Shown one piece after another: positions 26,197 through 33,733 of a stretch of 33,733 nucleotides of DNA. Origin of the DNA: Blastopirellula marina (GTDB taxonomy: Bacteria > Planctomycetota > Planctomycetia > Pirellulales > Thermoguttaceae); assembly GCA_020721965.1 (NCBI GenBank), contig DYLS01000046.1:1-33733 (forward strand), given 5' to 3'. The notes beneath the pieces are model-generated. The model saw nothing but the letters and a program-made list of their open reading frames with translations, was not told where the DNA came from and ran no database searches. Numbering within the stretch: position 1 is the stretch's first letter; each line of letters opens with the position of its first letter. The position numbers were made by a program, and so were the translations under genes.

Positions 26197-27534
26197 ATGG
26201 ATGAAAACGGCCGACCCCTACGAAACCAGTGGCCTTGGCAGTGGGGCCTATTACTTGCCCTGGCTCTGTCCATACGCTTAGCAGCGGCAGCGGCCTGGGA
26301 ATGTCGGTATCAAGGAGGGCTGGTCTTTGGCGACAGTGTCAGTTATTGGCACCTGGCAAAGGCGATCGCCCACGGCGAAACCTATCAATACGGCGACTAC
26401 GGTCGTGTTTTTCGCACGCCCGGTTATCCTATGCTCCTTTCGCCCCTGTTTTGGCTCTTTGGGGAATCGCCGCCTTATTTCGCAGCTCGTGCGATAGGCG
26501 CCGTGCTGGGGACGCTGGGGGCCGTTGCGACGGGCTGGCTCGCCACGTTGCTTTGGGACAGCCGAACGGGTTGGTATGCCGCCTTGCTAGCGGCCATTCA
26601 CCCAGAATGCGTGCTGTCATCAGTGCCCATCCTCAGCGAGGCCGCCTTTTGTCCAATCTGGGTGGTTCATCTGGCGTGCCTGGCCGCCATGTGGCGATGT
26701 GCAGGGACCCGGCAAGCATGGACTTGGGCGACGGGCGCGGGGGTCACAGCAGGCTTGGCAATCCTGATCCGGCCAAGTGCCTTGCTGTGGCCGCCTCTAT
26801 TGTTTCTTGTCGCTATGATGAGGGATTTTAGGGCCAAGAGCCTCGCTCCGTTGGCGTTGTCCACGGGATTGATCGTCGTCGTGTTGCTGCCGTGGTGGAT
26901 TCGGAACTATCGGGCTACCGGACACTGGATTCCCACGACAACTCAGGTGGGCGCAAGTCTGTACGATGGCTGCAATCCTCATGCGAACGGCGCGAGCAAC
27001 ATGGACTTTGTGACAGCCGCGATACAAGCGACCAAGAGCAGTTTGGGAGATAGAGGTAAGCATCCCGGGATCGTAGAGATCGAGGTCGATCATCGCCTGC
27101 GCAACGAAGCATTACGCTGGGTGGCGGCCAATCCCTTCCAGTTCGTCCGTTTGGCAGGCGTCAAACTGCGACGGTTTTGGAGTCCCGTGCCTAACGAAGG
27201 GACCTTCAACCGCTTTCCCTTCAACCTGATCCTGGCAACGGCCTTCTTGAGCGTCATTGCATTGGCCGTGACAGGGCTGATCCGAGGCACGCTGGGCTGG
27301 GCTGCCTTTTTCGTCTGCTGGTTGCCCACCATCTATTTCACTCTCTTGCACATGGTTTTCGTAAGCTCTGTGCGTTATCGTCAACCTGTGATGTTCGGTC
27401 TGATCGCTGCCGCGGCGCCGGTTCTTGCTAGCGCTATAGATGTCCTCAGGTCGAGGTGGGGGATCGCTTTGGCGAACGGCGGCCTCTCTCGATCCGACGA
27501 TAAACACAAGGCAAGGAAGCACAAATCGCGGTGA
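26197..27534 (+). CDS. GT39/ArnT-like membrane glycosyltransferase
   Basis: The 445-residue protein has roughly nine to ten hydrophobic segments. Its first outer loop carries an acidic motif in GLVFGDSVSYWHLAKAIAHG (Asp46). This is the layout of GT-C enzymes such as protein O-mannosyltransferases and ArnT, which transfer sugar from a lipid-phosphate donor on the outer face of the inner membrane. FRTPGYPMLLSPLFWLFG is the expected second conserved stretch. The stop overlaps the start of the AsmA-like gene by GTGA, implying translational coupling. The ATG at 26197 has no strong ribosome binding site. The acceptor (lipid A, protein or glycan) cannot be told from sequence. Confidence 0.82.
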   Translation: MDENGRPLRNQWPWQWGLLLALALSIRLAAAAAWECRYQGGLVFGDSVSYWHLAKAIAHGETYQYGDYGRVFRTPGYPMLLSPLFWLFGESPPYFAARAIGAVLGTLGAVATGWLATLLWDSRTGWYAALLAAIHPECVLSSVPILSEAAFCPIWVVHLACLAAMWRCAGTRQAWTWATGAGVTAGLAILIRPSALLWPPLLFLVAMMRDFRAKSLAPLALSTGLIVVVLLPWWIRNYRATGHWIPTTTQVGASLYDGCNPHANGASNMDFVTAAIQATKSSLGDRGKHPGIVEIEVDHRLRNEALRWVAANPFQFVRLAGVKLRRFWSPVPNEGTFNRFPFNLILATAFLSVIALAVTGLIRGTLGWAAFFVCWLPTIYFTLLHMVFVSSVRYRQPVMFGLIAAAAPVLASAIDVLRSRWGIALANGGLSRSDDKHKARKHKSR

Positions 27535-30500
27535 AAAGATTTCGCAAGCCCAAAAGACCGATTTTGACTGTACTCAGGTGGGCGATCGTCCTCGTGCCAA
27601 TGCTGGCAGGAGGCACGTATCTGTATCTTTCCCAACAAGCAGATTCCCTTCTTCGAAGCGAGGTCCAACGCATATTTTCGGCCCGGTACCCGAACTTGGA
27701 CTTGCAGCTCCGTTCTGCCACTTGGATTTCCGGTGAGGGCATACAACTCAAAGGCATTCGCATACGCGATCCACAATTCGCGGGCGAAACGAGCGAGATT
27801 TGCGAAATAGAGGAGGTTTTCTTCGGCTTTTCGGCCACGCTAGAGCGCCTCTGGAAGGGTGACGTCATCATCGAAGCAGTCCGCGTCCGCCGACCGCGAA
27901 TCCGAGCCGTTCAGGTCGGCGCGAGGACGTGGAATTTTTCGACCCTTTTCCCGTTGCCACAATTTAGCCGTAGCCCTCCCCCGATCGAAATCGAAGATGG
28001 AGTGGTGGACGTCGCGCCTCGAGGTGTGCCCCAAGGCGGTCTTACGTTCCGCGACGTCCAGTTGCGCATTTGGGGGGCTGCCGATGGTCCTTCCCTGAGC
28101 GATGCCGACGTTTCCCACAGGCGATATCTTCGTGGCACTTTCACCGGCGACTTTCTGCGGCGAGTCAACATCGAAGGGACCATCCATCCCCACACGCTTC
28201 AGATGAACTTGCAAGGGACGGTCGACTCTCTCGATGTCTCGCCGGAGTTTTGGGCCTCGTTGCCGGAGGGGATATCCCGGCGAATCGGCCTGCTGGCGAA
28301 TCTTCGCGCTCAAGCGGCATTCGGATTCCGCGTGTTCTATGACGCCTCCCAACCTTTGCGATTCGATGTTGCTGGACAATTCCAACAAGGGCGTTGGGAC
28401 GCCGCGAGGATACCTCATCCCCTGACGGATATCGCCGGCCGATTTCATATCACCGACCAGACCGTGCGGTTGGACGATCTCTTGGCGGTCTCGGGAGCAA
28501 CTCAAATTCAGATTCGCCAGGTTGAGGCTCGTTATAACGAAACGATCGAGCCTCTGCTCCTGGATGCGAGCATCACGAATTTGCAGATGGAGCCAAGTCT
28601 CGTCCCCCTCCTGCCGGCCAGCTTGCAGCGGCAATGGACGAAGTTCTTTCCTTCTGGAGCGATCAATCTGACGACGCGTCTAGAATGGGTGTCGGGTCGC
28701 CCCCAAGGTTCTATCCGCGCGGACTTGTTGGACGTCTCTTTTGCGTATGCCGCGTTTCCTTACCGACTGCAACAGGCGCAAGGATCGCTGCGACTGGATC
28801 TGGCGGCGGACCGCCTGGACGTGAATGTCACGGCACGGGCCGACGATCAACCGCTGGAAATACGCGGCTATGTCTTGCATCCCCTGGCGGTTTCGCAAAC
28901 TCAGCTCTCCGTCACGGGACGAGGTATTCCACTCACGGACCGCCTGTTCGCGGCGGTCCTCAATCCCCGCACGCAAGAGCTGCTCCGCGCACTTCACGCC
29001 ACCGGCAAGATCGACGTGTGGCTGGGAGTCAGCCAGGATGTGCCGGGAATACCCGCACGCACTCAAATCCAGATCGGCTTGCAGCAATGCGCCATCAAGT
29101 TCGCGGGCTTTCCCTTCGCCATTTCCAATATTACTGGGCGAATGTTAAAACGGGAAAATGTTTGGGAGTTCCAAGACCTGGCAGGCACGCACGGCCACTC
29201 CCAAATCTACGCGTTTGGAAACCTCGTCCCCGGTACCAATGGCTCCACTTTTTCGCTACGGTTCAGTGGGCGACAAATTCGCCTGAACAGCGACCTGCGC
29301 GAGGCCCTTCCGAAAGAGGCCTGGCGCCAAGTGTGGGACAATCTGCGACCCGAGGGAACCGTCGATCTGGCCGACGGATTGTATGTCTATCGCACCTCTG
29401 GGGGTAACGAGATCCGCTTCTCCGCCACGCCGAGCGATGACCGCACCGCGTTGGAACCGGTTGCGTTTCCCTACCGGCTGGAGAACCTCCGCGGCACGCT
29501 CCGATTCGAAAATGGGGCCGTTTTTGTGGACAATCTTCGCGGCCGGCATGGGAGCTGTTCGTTCCAGACGCGAGCGTCCTGCGAAACCATGCCAGACGGC
29601 GGCTGGCGTTTGCGGCTGGACGATCTGTGGATGGACCGCCTGACGGTCGATCGGAGTCTTCTAACGGCCCTGCCCGAATTGGTGAGTAACGGGTTATCTC
29701 GGCTCAACCTGGGCGGTCCCATCAATGTGCGTGGGACCTTGGAAATCGGCCAGCTACCACGAGCCGAGAGTGCCCCTCTGCCCGCCGGGACCCGTTTGTC
29801 TTCGCCGCCGCGCGTGGCATGGAGCGCTCTGGCGACTTTGGCCGGCAATTCGGCAGGTACCTTGGTACCCCTGCAAAACATCCACGGCAATATCGCCCTT
29901 CGCGGCTTGTACACGCCGGACAAGTTCACGTCGGATGGGGACTTGGACATCGATTCGTTTTCCTTCCGCGGCATCCAGTGCACGGATCTCCGCGGCCCTT
30001 TTCGCCTGGAAAACGACCGGCTTCTGTTGGGTCATGTCATCGAACCGGCCGCGGGCGCCGAACAGCCCGCCCGCCCTCTGGAAGCAAAGGTTTGGGACGG
30101 TATCGTCCGCGGCGGCGGATGGATTCGATTTCACCCCCTACCGGAGTACCAATTCTCCGCATCGCTGAGCCAGGTAAATCTTGCTGCGGCAGCGAGGGAT
30201 CAGCAAATCGATGCCCCGAATCTAAGCGGCAAGATCTACGCGGCAGTCTCTGTTCAAGGTAAGGGGGGCGATATTCAGGGACTAACGGGCTACGGTAATT
30301 TCCAGTTAAAGGACGCGGATATTTACGAGTTGCCGCTGGTTGTGGCTTTATTAAAGATTCTCAGCGTGCGGCGGCCGGATCGCACTGCCTTTCGGGAATG
30401 CGAGGGCCAATTCCAAATCGCTGGCAGTCACCTCTACTGGGATCGACTCATGTTTCGCGGCGATGCCGTCAGCCTGGTCGGACAAGGTGAAATGGATTTT

Positions 30501-30743
30501 GATACCCGTTTGCGACTTACCTTTCGCTCCCTTTTAGGACCGAACGAAATGAAAATTCCGGTCGTAAAGGAGGTCTTTCGTGGTGCAAGCGAGCAGATCA
30601 TCCTGATTCACGTGGGCGGAACATTGAAGAACCCGGAGGTGCGACGAGATCCCCTGCCTGGCGTCGGTCAGGCCTTGCAGTGGATCGGCGGTAGAGAGCA
30701 GCAGCCATCGCGGTTGCGAGAGGTTTTGCCTTTGATACGATAA
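27531..30743 (+). CDS. AsmA-like (AsmA/YhdP/TamB superfamily) envelope protein
   Basis: The 1070-residue protein has a basic N-terminus and one transmembrane helix (about 10-32), then a very long region of short beta strands and amphipathic segments expected to lie in the periplasm. The C-terminal part (about 925-1055: GYGNFQLKDADIYELPLVVALLKIL, the FRGDAVSLVGQGEMDF stretch and IILIHVGGTLKNPEV) matches the AsmA-like C-terminal region. Members of this superfamily form bridge-like grooves that carry phospholipids between inner and outer membranes. The GTG start at 27531 overlaps the glycosyltransferase stop codon by four bases, so the two proteins are probably produced together. No frameshift or internal stop is seen. 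A role in lipid or outer-membrane assembly follows from family knowledge, not from direct evidence here. Confidence 0.85.
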   Translation: MKRFRKPKRPILTVLRWAIVLVPMLAGGTYLYLSQQADSLLRSEVQRIFSARYPNLDLQLRSATWISGEGIQLKGIRIRDPQFAGETSEICEIEEVFFGFSATLERLWKGDVIIEAVRVRRPRIRAVQVGARTWNFSTLFPLPQFSRSPPPIEIEDGVVDVAPRGVPQGGLTFRDVQLRIWGAADGPSLSDADVSHRRYLRGTFTGDFLRRVNIEGTIHPHTLQMNLQGTVDSLDVSPEFWASLPEGISRRIGLLANLRAQAAFGFRVFYDASQPLRFDVAGQFQQGRWDAARIPHPLTDIAGRFHITDQTVRLDDLLAVSGATQIQIRQVEARYNETIEPLLLDASITNLQMEPSLVPLLPASLQRQWTKFFPSGAINLTTRLEWVSGRPQGSIRADLLDVSFAYAAFPYRLQQAQGSLRLDLAADRLDVNVTARADDQPLEIRGYVLHPLAVSQTQLSVTGRGIPLTDRLFAAVLNPRTQELLRALHATGKIDVWLGVSQDVPGIPARTQIQIGLQQCAIKFAGFPFAISNITGRMLKRENVWEFQDLAGTHGHSQIYAFGNLVPGTNGSTFSLRFSGRQIRLNSDLREALPKEAWRQVWDNLRPEGTVDLADGLYVYRTSGGNEIRFSATPSDDRTALEPVAFPYRLENLRGTLRFENGAVFVDNLRGRHGSCSFQTRASCETMPDGGWRLRLDDLWMDRLTVDRSLLTALPELVSNGLSRLNLGGPINVRGTLEIGQLPRAESAPLPAGTRLSSPPRVAWSALATLAGNSAGTLVPLQNIHGNIALRGLYTPDKFTSDGDLDIDSFSFRGIQCTDLRGPFRLENDRLLLGHVIEPAAGAEQPARPLEAKVWDGIVRGGGWIRFHPLPEYQFSASLSQVNLAAAARDQQIDAPNLSGKIYAAVSVQGKGGDIQGLTGYGNFQLKDADIYELPLVVALLKILSVRRPDRTAFRECEGQFQIAGSHLYWDRLMFRGDAVSLVGQGEMDFDTRLRLTFRSLLGPNEMKIPVVKEVFRGASEQIILIHVGGTLKNPEVRRDPLPGVGQALQWIGGREQQPSRLREVLPLIR

Positions 30744-30750
30744 AGTTTTC

Positions 30751-30774
30751 GGCCGATACCCGTCGGCTGCTTTG
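30751..30774 (+). terminator. Weak terminator-like hairpin after the AsmA-like gene
   Basis: GGCCGA-TACCCG-TCGGCT can form a six-pair stem, with one G-U pair, seven bases after the stop codon, followed by GCTTT. The T-run is short, so termination would be weak. Confidence 0.25.
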
Positions 30775-30909
30775 ATCCCTTCTCCTAGAGCGCGGTTTCG
30801 GTCTAAGAAGCGATCACGGTCGGATTGGCGTCCAGACCTCTTCTTGGTGGAAGAGCGAAGGTAACGTCACGAAAGACGATCCAGATCCCGATTCGATTTC
30901 GCGAATTCC

Positions 30910-30915
30910 AGGAGG
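30910..30915 (+). promoter_or_regulatory. Ribosome binding site setting the start at 30921
   Basis: AGGAGG lies 5 bases before the ATG at 30921. The longer frame beginning at 30825 has no comparable site. Confidence 0.75.
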
Positions 30916-30920
30916 TTGCC

Positions 30921-31250
30921 ATGAGCACGGGACCGTTGGGGTCCATTGGGGCCGGCGCAGCGGGGTTGCCTTTGGCGCAGGTGCGGGCGGGCGACGCCGA
31001 GCGGGCAAAGGAAAAGATCGATCGCGATGGCAGCAGGGCAGCCGACATCAAGGCCGAAAAAAGCGCCGGAGTCGGCGAAACAGATGGCGAGGATCATGAG
31101 ACGGCGGAACGAGACGCCGATGGCCGACGTCCTTGGGAAGAACCTCCGCCGCCTCAAGAATCGGACAGCCAAGGCAACGAAGCGATGCAGGGTGATTTAC
31201 CCCCCGACCCGACGGGACAGAGCGGGAACCTGCTGGATATCAGCGGCTGA
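30921..31250 (+). CDS. Small hydrophilic protein of unknown function
   Basis: The 109-residue product begins MSTGPLGSIGAGAAGLPLAQ, a short Gly/Ala-rich, mildly hydrophobic head. It is followed by a highly charged, Asp/Glu/Arg-rich and presumably disordered body and a Pro-rich segment (PWEEPPPPQE), ending in GNLLDISG. It has no signal peptide, no cysteine and no recognisable domain. The strong ribosome binding site supports its being a real gene. It lies between the AsmA-like gene and dapF, about 180 and 160 bases from each, and could belong to the same transcription unit. Confidence 0.6.
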   Translation: MSTGPLGSIGAGAAGLPLAQVRAGDAERAKEKIDRDGSRAADIKAEKSAGVGETDGEDHETAERDADGRRPWEEPPPPQESDSQGNEAMQGDLPPDPTGQSGNLLDISG

Positions 31251-31408
31251 TCGTCGATTGCCGACTGGCCAGCCTTGAGTGCCCCGCGGATTTCACGCTG
31301 CCAACGTTTTTGGCCACAATCATGACCGTGATCCGCGGTTTCGCCGCTACGTGATGCCGCGGACAGCGCGGGCACGATCATACAACTGCAAAAAATGCGA
31401 GGCAAAAC

Positions 31409-32248
31409 ATGCGATTCGTGAAAATGCAAGGGGCGGGCAACGACTATGTCTATGTTGATTGCTTTCGACAATCACCGCCCCAATTTCCCGAGGAGTTGGC
31501 CCGGCGGATTGCCGACCGGCATTTCGGCGTCGGCGGAGACGGCTTGATCCTGATTGTTCCCTCACAGGTTGCCGATGCACGGATGCGTATGTTCAATGCC
31601 GACGGATCAGAGGCGGAAATGTGCGGCAACGGCGTAAGATGTGTCGCCAAGTACGTGTACGACAGCGGCATCTGCCGCAACAATCCCCTCCGCATTGAGA
31701 CCGGCCGTGGCGTGTTGACGTTGGATCTGTTGATCGAGCACGATCGGGTGAGCAAGGTGCGGGTAGACATGGGGGAACCGATCCTTGGCCCCAGTGAGAT
31801 TCCGACAACGCTCGGCGCGGGGCTGCCCTCCGTCTCCGAGACACCCCTGGACGTTGATGGCGAGACCTTCGTCGTTACCTGCGTGTCCATGGGAAATCCC
31901 CACTGCGTCATTTTCACGCAAGAGCTGACGGACGTCCTGGTTCACGGGCGAGGTCCCAAAATCGAGCATCACCCGGCATTTCCACGCCGCGTAAACGTCG
32001 AATTCGTGCGGCTGGAATCCCGCCGCGAAGGGACAGCCCGAGTCTGGGAAAGAGGAGCTGGCGAGACCATGGCCTGCGGTACCGGGGCCTGCGCAATCGG
32101 CGTGGCCGGGGTATTGACCGGGAGAACCGAGCGGCAACTGAGGATTCGCCTACCCGGCGGCGTATTAAATGTCGAATGGAGCGAAAACAATCACGTATTC
32201 TTAACCGGTCCTGCGGAAGAGGTCTTCCGCGGCGAGTGGCCGGACTGA
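31409..32248 (+). CDS. dapF: Diaminopimelate epimerase
   Basis: DapF interconverts LL- and meso-diaminopimelate in lysine and peptidoglycan precursor synthesis. The 279-residue length is normal. The N-terminus [17 protein letters not shown] is characteristic. The two catalytic cysteines are present: Cys72 in [17 protein letters not shown] and Cys223 in [12 protein letters not shown], each acting as base or acid on one face of the substrate. GVGGDG (40-45) and MGNPHCVIF are further family motifs. Its presence indicates DAP-type lysine synthesis and agrees with a meso-DAP peptidoglycan. It stands apart from other lysine genes, as is common in planctomycetes. Confidence 0.97.
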   Translation: MRFVKMQGAGNDYVYVDCFRQSPPQFPEELARRIADRHFGVGGDGLILIVPSQVADARMRMFNADGSEAEMCGNGVRCVAKYVYDSGICRNNPLRIETGRGVLTLDLLIEHDRVSKVRVDMGEPILGPSEIPTTLGAGLPSVSETPLDVDGETFVVTCVSMGNPHCVIFTQELTDVLVHGRGPKIEHHPAFPRRVNVEFVRLESRREGTARVWERGAGETMACGTGACAIGVAGVLTGRTERQLRIRLPGGVLNVEWSENNHVFLTGPAEEVFRGEWPD

Positions 32249-32330
32249 GACCGCGACCACGGCGCGCTCGGTTCGTCCAAGCTTGACCTGTTGGTTTTTG
32301 CGGCACGCCTCACGACGCTATTACAAAACT

Positions 32331-32507
32331 TAGGACTGAACCTTTGTAAACCGATGGCACCCCTTTGCGACAGGGCGAAAACTAGAGTTCTGGTCAATTC
32401 AGGTGAACACGGAAAGCTGTTTTCGTAGAACACTGCCCTCGCCCGACTATCTCTCAAGAGAAGCGGGGCGATTGTGACCCCAAGTTGCAAAAGCCCAGTC
32501 ACGATTC
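32331..32507 (+). mobile_element. Family B MITE-like element, copy 3
   Basis: The right end TTGCAAAAGCCCAGTCACGA and the degenerate left end GGACTGAACCTTTGTAAA are inverted repeats (about 12 of 19 positions alike). The interior runs parallel to the 10.3 kb copy: TTCTGGTCAATTCAGG, GGAAAGCTGTTTTCGTAG, CCTCGCCCGACTATCTCTC and GGGGCGATTGTGACCCCAAG. It has no coding capacity. Confidence 0.65.
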
Positions 32508-32658
32508 CCGGGGCAAGCGATCGCCATGAACGGGCAGATGACCGGCAAGGAGATGGCATGAATGGAGTTTTGGTGGCGGGTAGCTCCCGAGAATGTAGGG
32601 TTTCCCAGAGTAGACAGGTCACGGGGCTGTATCGTGTGATTGAAGCGTTGACCTTGTG

Positions 32659-32665
32659 AAGGAGG
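32659..32665 (+). promoter_or_regulatory. Ribosome binding site setting the start at 32671
   Basis: AAGGAGG lies 5 bases before the ATG at 32671. A GTG at 32656 in the same frame would place this sequence inside the coding region. Confidence 0.75.
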
Positions 32666-32670
32666 ACGAC

Positions 32671-33495
32671 ATGTCAATCCGGAGTTGGGGAAGGCACGCG
32701 GCCGTGGGCGGCTTGGTTGCGGTATTCCAGACCTGGATGAAGACCCTACAATTCCGCGTGCTCTATCAAGAACCGAGCATCGACCCCATGTCTCCGGAAT
32801 GCGTCGAGCCACATCTTTACATCTTCTGGCACGAATACATCCTTTTTCCTTTATACCTGCGAGGTCACTGCCATTTGACCATGTTGCTATCCAGGCACCG
32901 CGACGCCGATTGGTTGACCTTGGCCGCCAAGCGTTTGGGCTTCGATTTTGTCCGCGGCTCGACCCAGCGGGGCGGAACCCAAGCATTGCGGTCCCTGATG
33001 GCTGCCGGAAAAACGCGGCACCTGACGATTACCCCGGACGGACCTCGCGGCCCAAGACGCCGCATGGCGCCGGGGGCAATCTACTTGGCTTCGCGACTAA
33101 ATATGCCCATCGTGATGATGGGCTTCGGCTACGACCGGCCTTGGCGGCTGAAAAGTTGGGATCGATTCGCCATTCCGCGGCCTTTTTCGCGTGCTCGGGC
33201 GGTGATCAGTGCCGCGTGGCTCGTTCCCCCCGGCCTCGATCGCGCGGGGGTTGAGGAGTATCGCGTTCACGCCGAAGCCGAGTTGAATCGGCTCACGGAA
33301 CAGGCGGAAGCATGGGCACGGACGGGAAATCGTTTGCCCGGCGAGAGAAGCCTCTTTCGGCAAGCGGCACATCACTCCCTCTGTGGGACGCACCAGATCA
33401 AGCCGGCCGTTCACCCGGATGCCATGCTGCCGGATTCCCAACCGAATCACCATCCAACGGAAACGACCCAGGCAATCTACAAGGTGCCCGCGTAG
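32671..33495 (+). CDS. DUF374 lysophospholipid acyltransferase-family protein
   Basis: The 274-residue product matches DUF374 proteins, members of the LPLAT acyltransferase superfamily often associated with lipid A or phospholipid acylation. Visible features are YIFWHEYILFP, containing the His/Glu pair in the usual first-block position. They are followed by LLSRHRDADWLTLAAKRLGFDFVRGSTQRGG, then ITPDGPRGPRRRMAPGAIYLASR and RPWRLKSWDRFAIPRPFSRA. A hydrophobic segment near the N-terminus suggests membrane association. The C-terminal 60 residues beyond the core are Pro/His-rich and not part of the family. Together with the AsmA-like and glycosyltransferase genes it adds to an envelope-building theme, but acyl donor and acceptor are unknown. 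Confidence 0.88.
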   Translation: MSIRSWGRHAAVGGLVAVFQTWMKTLQFRVLYQEPSIDPMSPECVEPHLYIFWHEYILFPLYLRGHCHLTMLLSRHRDADWLTLAAKRLGFDFVRGSTQRGGTQALRSLMAAGKTRHLTITPDGPRGPRRRMAPGAIYLASRLNMPIVMMGFGYDRPWRLKSWDRFAIPRPFSRARAVISAAWLVPPGLDRAGVEEYRVHAEAELNRLTEQAEAWARTGNRLPGERSLFRQAAHHSLCGTHQIKPAVHPDAMLPDSQPNHHPTETTQAIYKVPA

Positions 33496-33570
33496 AGATA
33501 GCCGCCCCGTTGATTCAGGCCGGGCGACGAGCATTCACGCCGCGTAATCCGTGCCTGTTGTTTTTTAACA

Positions 33571-33677
33571 CTACAGCGCAAAGTCCGCCTGGTTGCATGA
33601 TGCCCCCACCTACGATGCGAGGCGTTACGTCCTAGCACCACAAGATGTTGAACCAAACAATCAACCCTGCGATGTAA
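33571..33677 (+). repeat. Family A dispersed repeat, copy 5
   Basis: This 107-base copy starts CTACAGCGCAAAGTCC and ends CAACCCTGCGATGTAA; the ends are inverted repeats matching at eight of ten terminal positions. Its middle contains TTGCATGATGCC, CGATGCGAGGCGTTACGTCC and AAGATGTTGAACCAAACAA, all found with small changes in the other copies. It follows the acyltransferase gene by 75 bases. The last 56 bases of the window after it show nothing recognisable. Confidence 0.75.
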
Positions 33678-33733
33678 TCTTAACCAGAAAACGTAACCGT
33701 TCACGGGTGGAACCATGCGGAAAGCGAGAGGTT

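Larger units (their letters stand above)
32249..32670. other. Intergenic region with a family B element
   Basis: This 422-base gap between dapF and the acyltransferase gene contains a family B element at 32331-32507. The remaining 160 bases lead into the acyltransferase start. No gene or clear promoter is seen. Confidence 0.6.

Overview
The window looks like chromosomal DNA of a planctomycete, probably a relative of the Pirellulales. The evidence is a DUF1559 protein with its H-X9-DG tail, Tat-signal Gfo/Idh/MocA and xylose-isomerase-like proteins, a Ser/Thr kinase joined to a receiver-like domain, a zinc-ribbon/terpene-cyclase-fold membrane protein, a giant secretin-like protein, a moderately high G+C content, and wide, repeat-rich intergenic spaces. 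The taxon is inferred; there is no rRNA gene to confirm it.

Layout. 0.3-5.8 kb, plus strand: Tat-exported oxidoreductase, DUF1559 protein, NAD-dependent DNA ligase (ligA). 5.9-10.1 kb: a minus-strand Tat-exported sugar isomerase-like protein, divergent from a class I photolyase, followed by a secreted TPR protein. 10.6-15.2 kb, minus strand: kinase, then TatC with an outsized periplasmic loop, then a zinc-ribbon membrane protein. 15.7-22.9 kb, plus strand: zinc-ribbon/TM/terpene-cyclase-fold protein and a 1440-residue protein built of repeated secretin-type modules. 23.4 kb: tRNA-Cys(GCA), followed by an 830-base stretch of mobile-element debris. 24.3-27.5 kb: an NCS1-type permease divergent from a GT39-like membrane glycosyltransferase. 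27.5-33.5 kb, plus strand: AsmA-like protein (GTGA overlap with the glycosyltransferase), a 109-aa hypothetical protein, dapF and a DUF374 acyltransferase.

Functional threads. The housekeeping genes concern DNA maintenance (ligA, photolyase) and the envelope (tatC, dapF, DUF374 acyltransferase, AsmA-like protein, glycosyltransferase). The two Tat-signal proteins would be clients of the TatC encoded here. No complete mobile element, CRISPR array, prophage or known defence system is visible.

The least expected content is between the genes. Two dispersed, degenerate, inverted-repeat-bounded element families can be aligned by eye. Family A has about 105-123 bp, five copies and ends of the type CTACAGCGCA. 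Family B has about 175-178 bp, three copies and ends of the type CTGGACTTTTGCAA. They occur in both orientations, overlap at 10.3 kb, and sit directly upstream of at least two genes. They look like MITE-like non-autonomous elements or mobile regulatory repeats.
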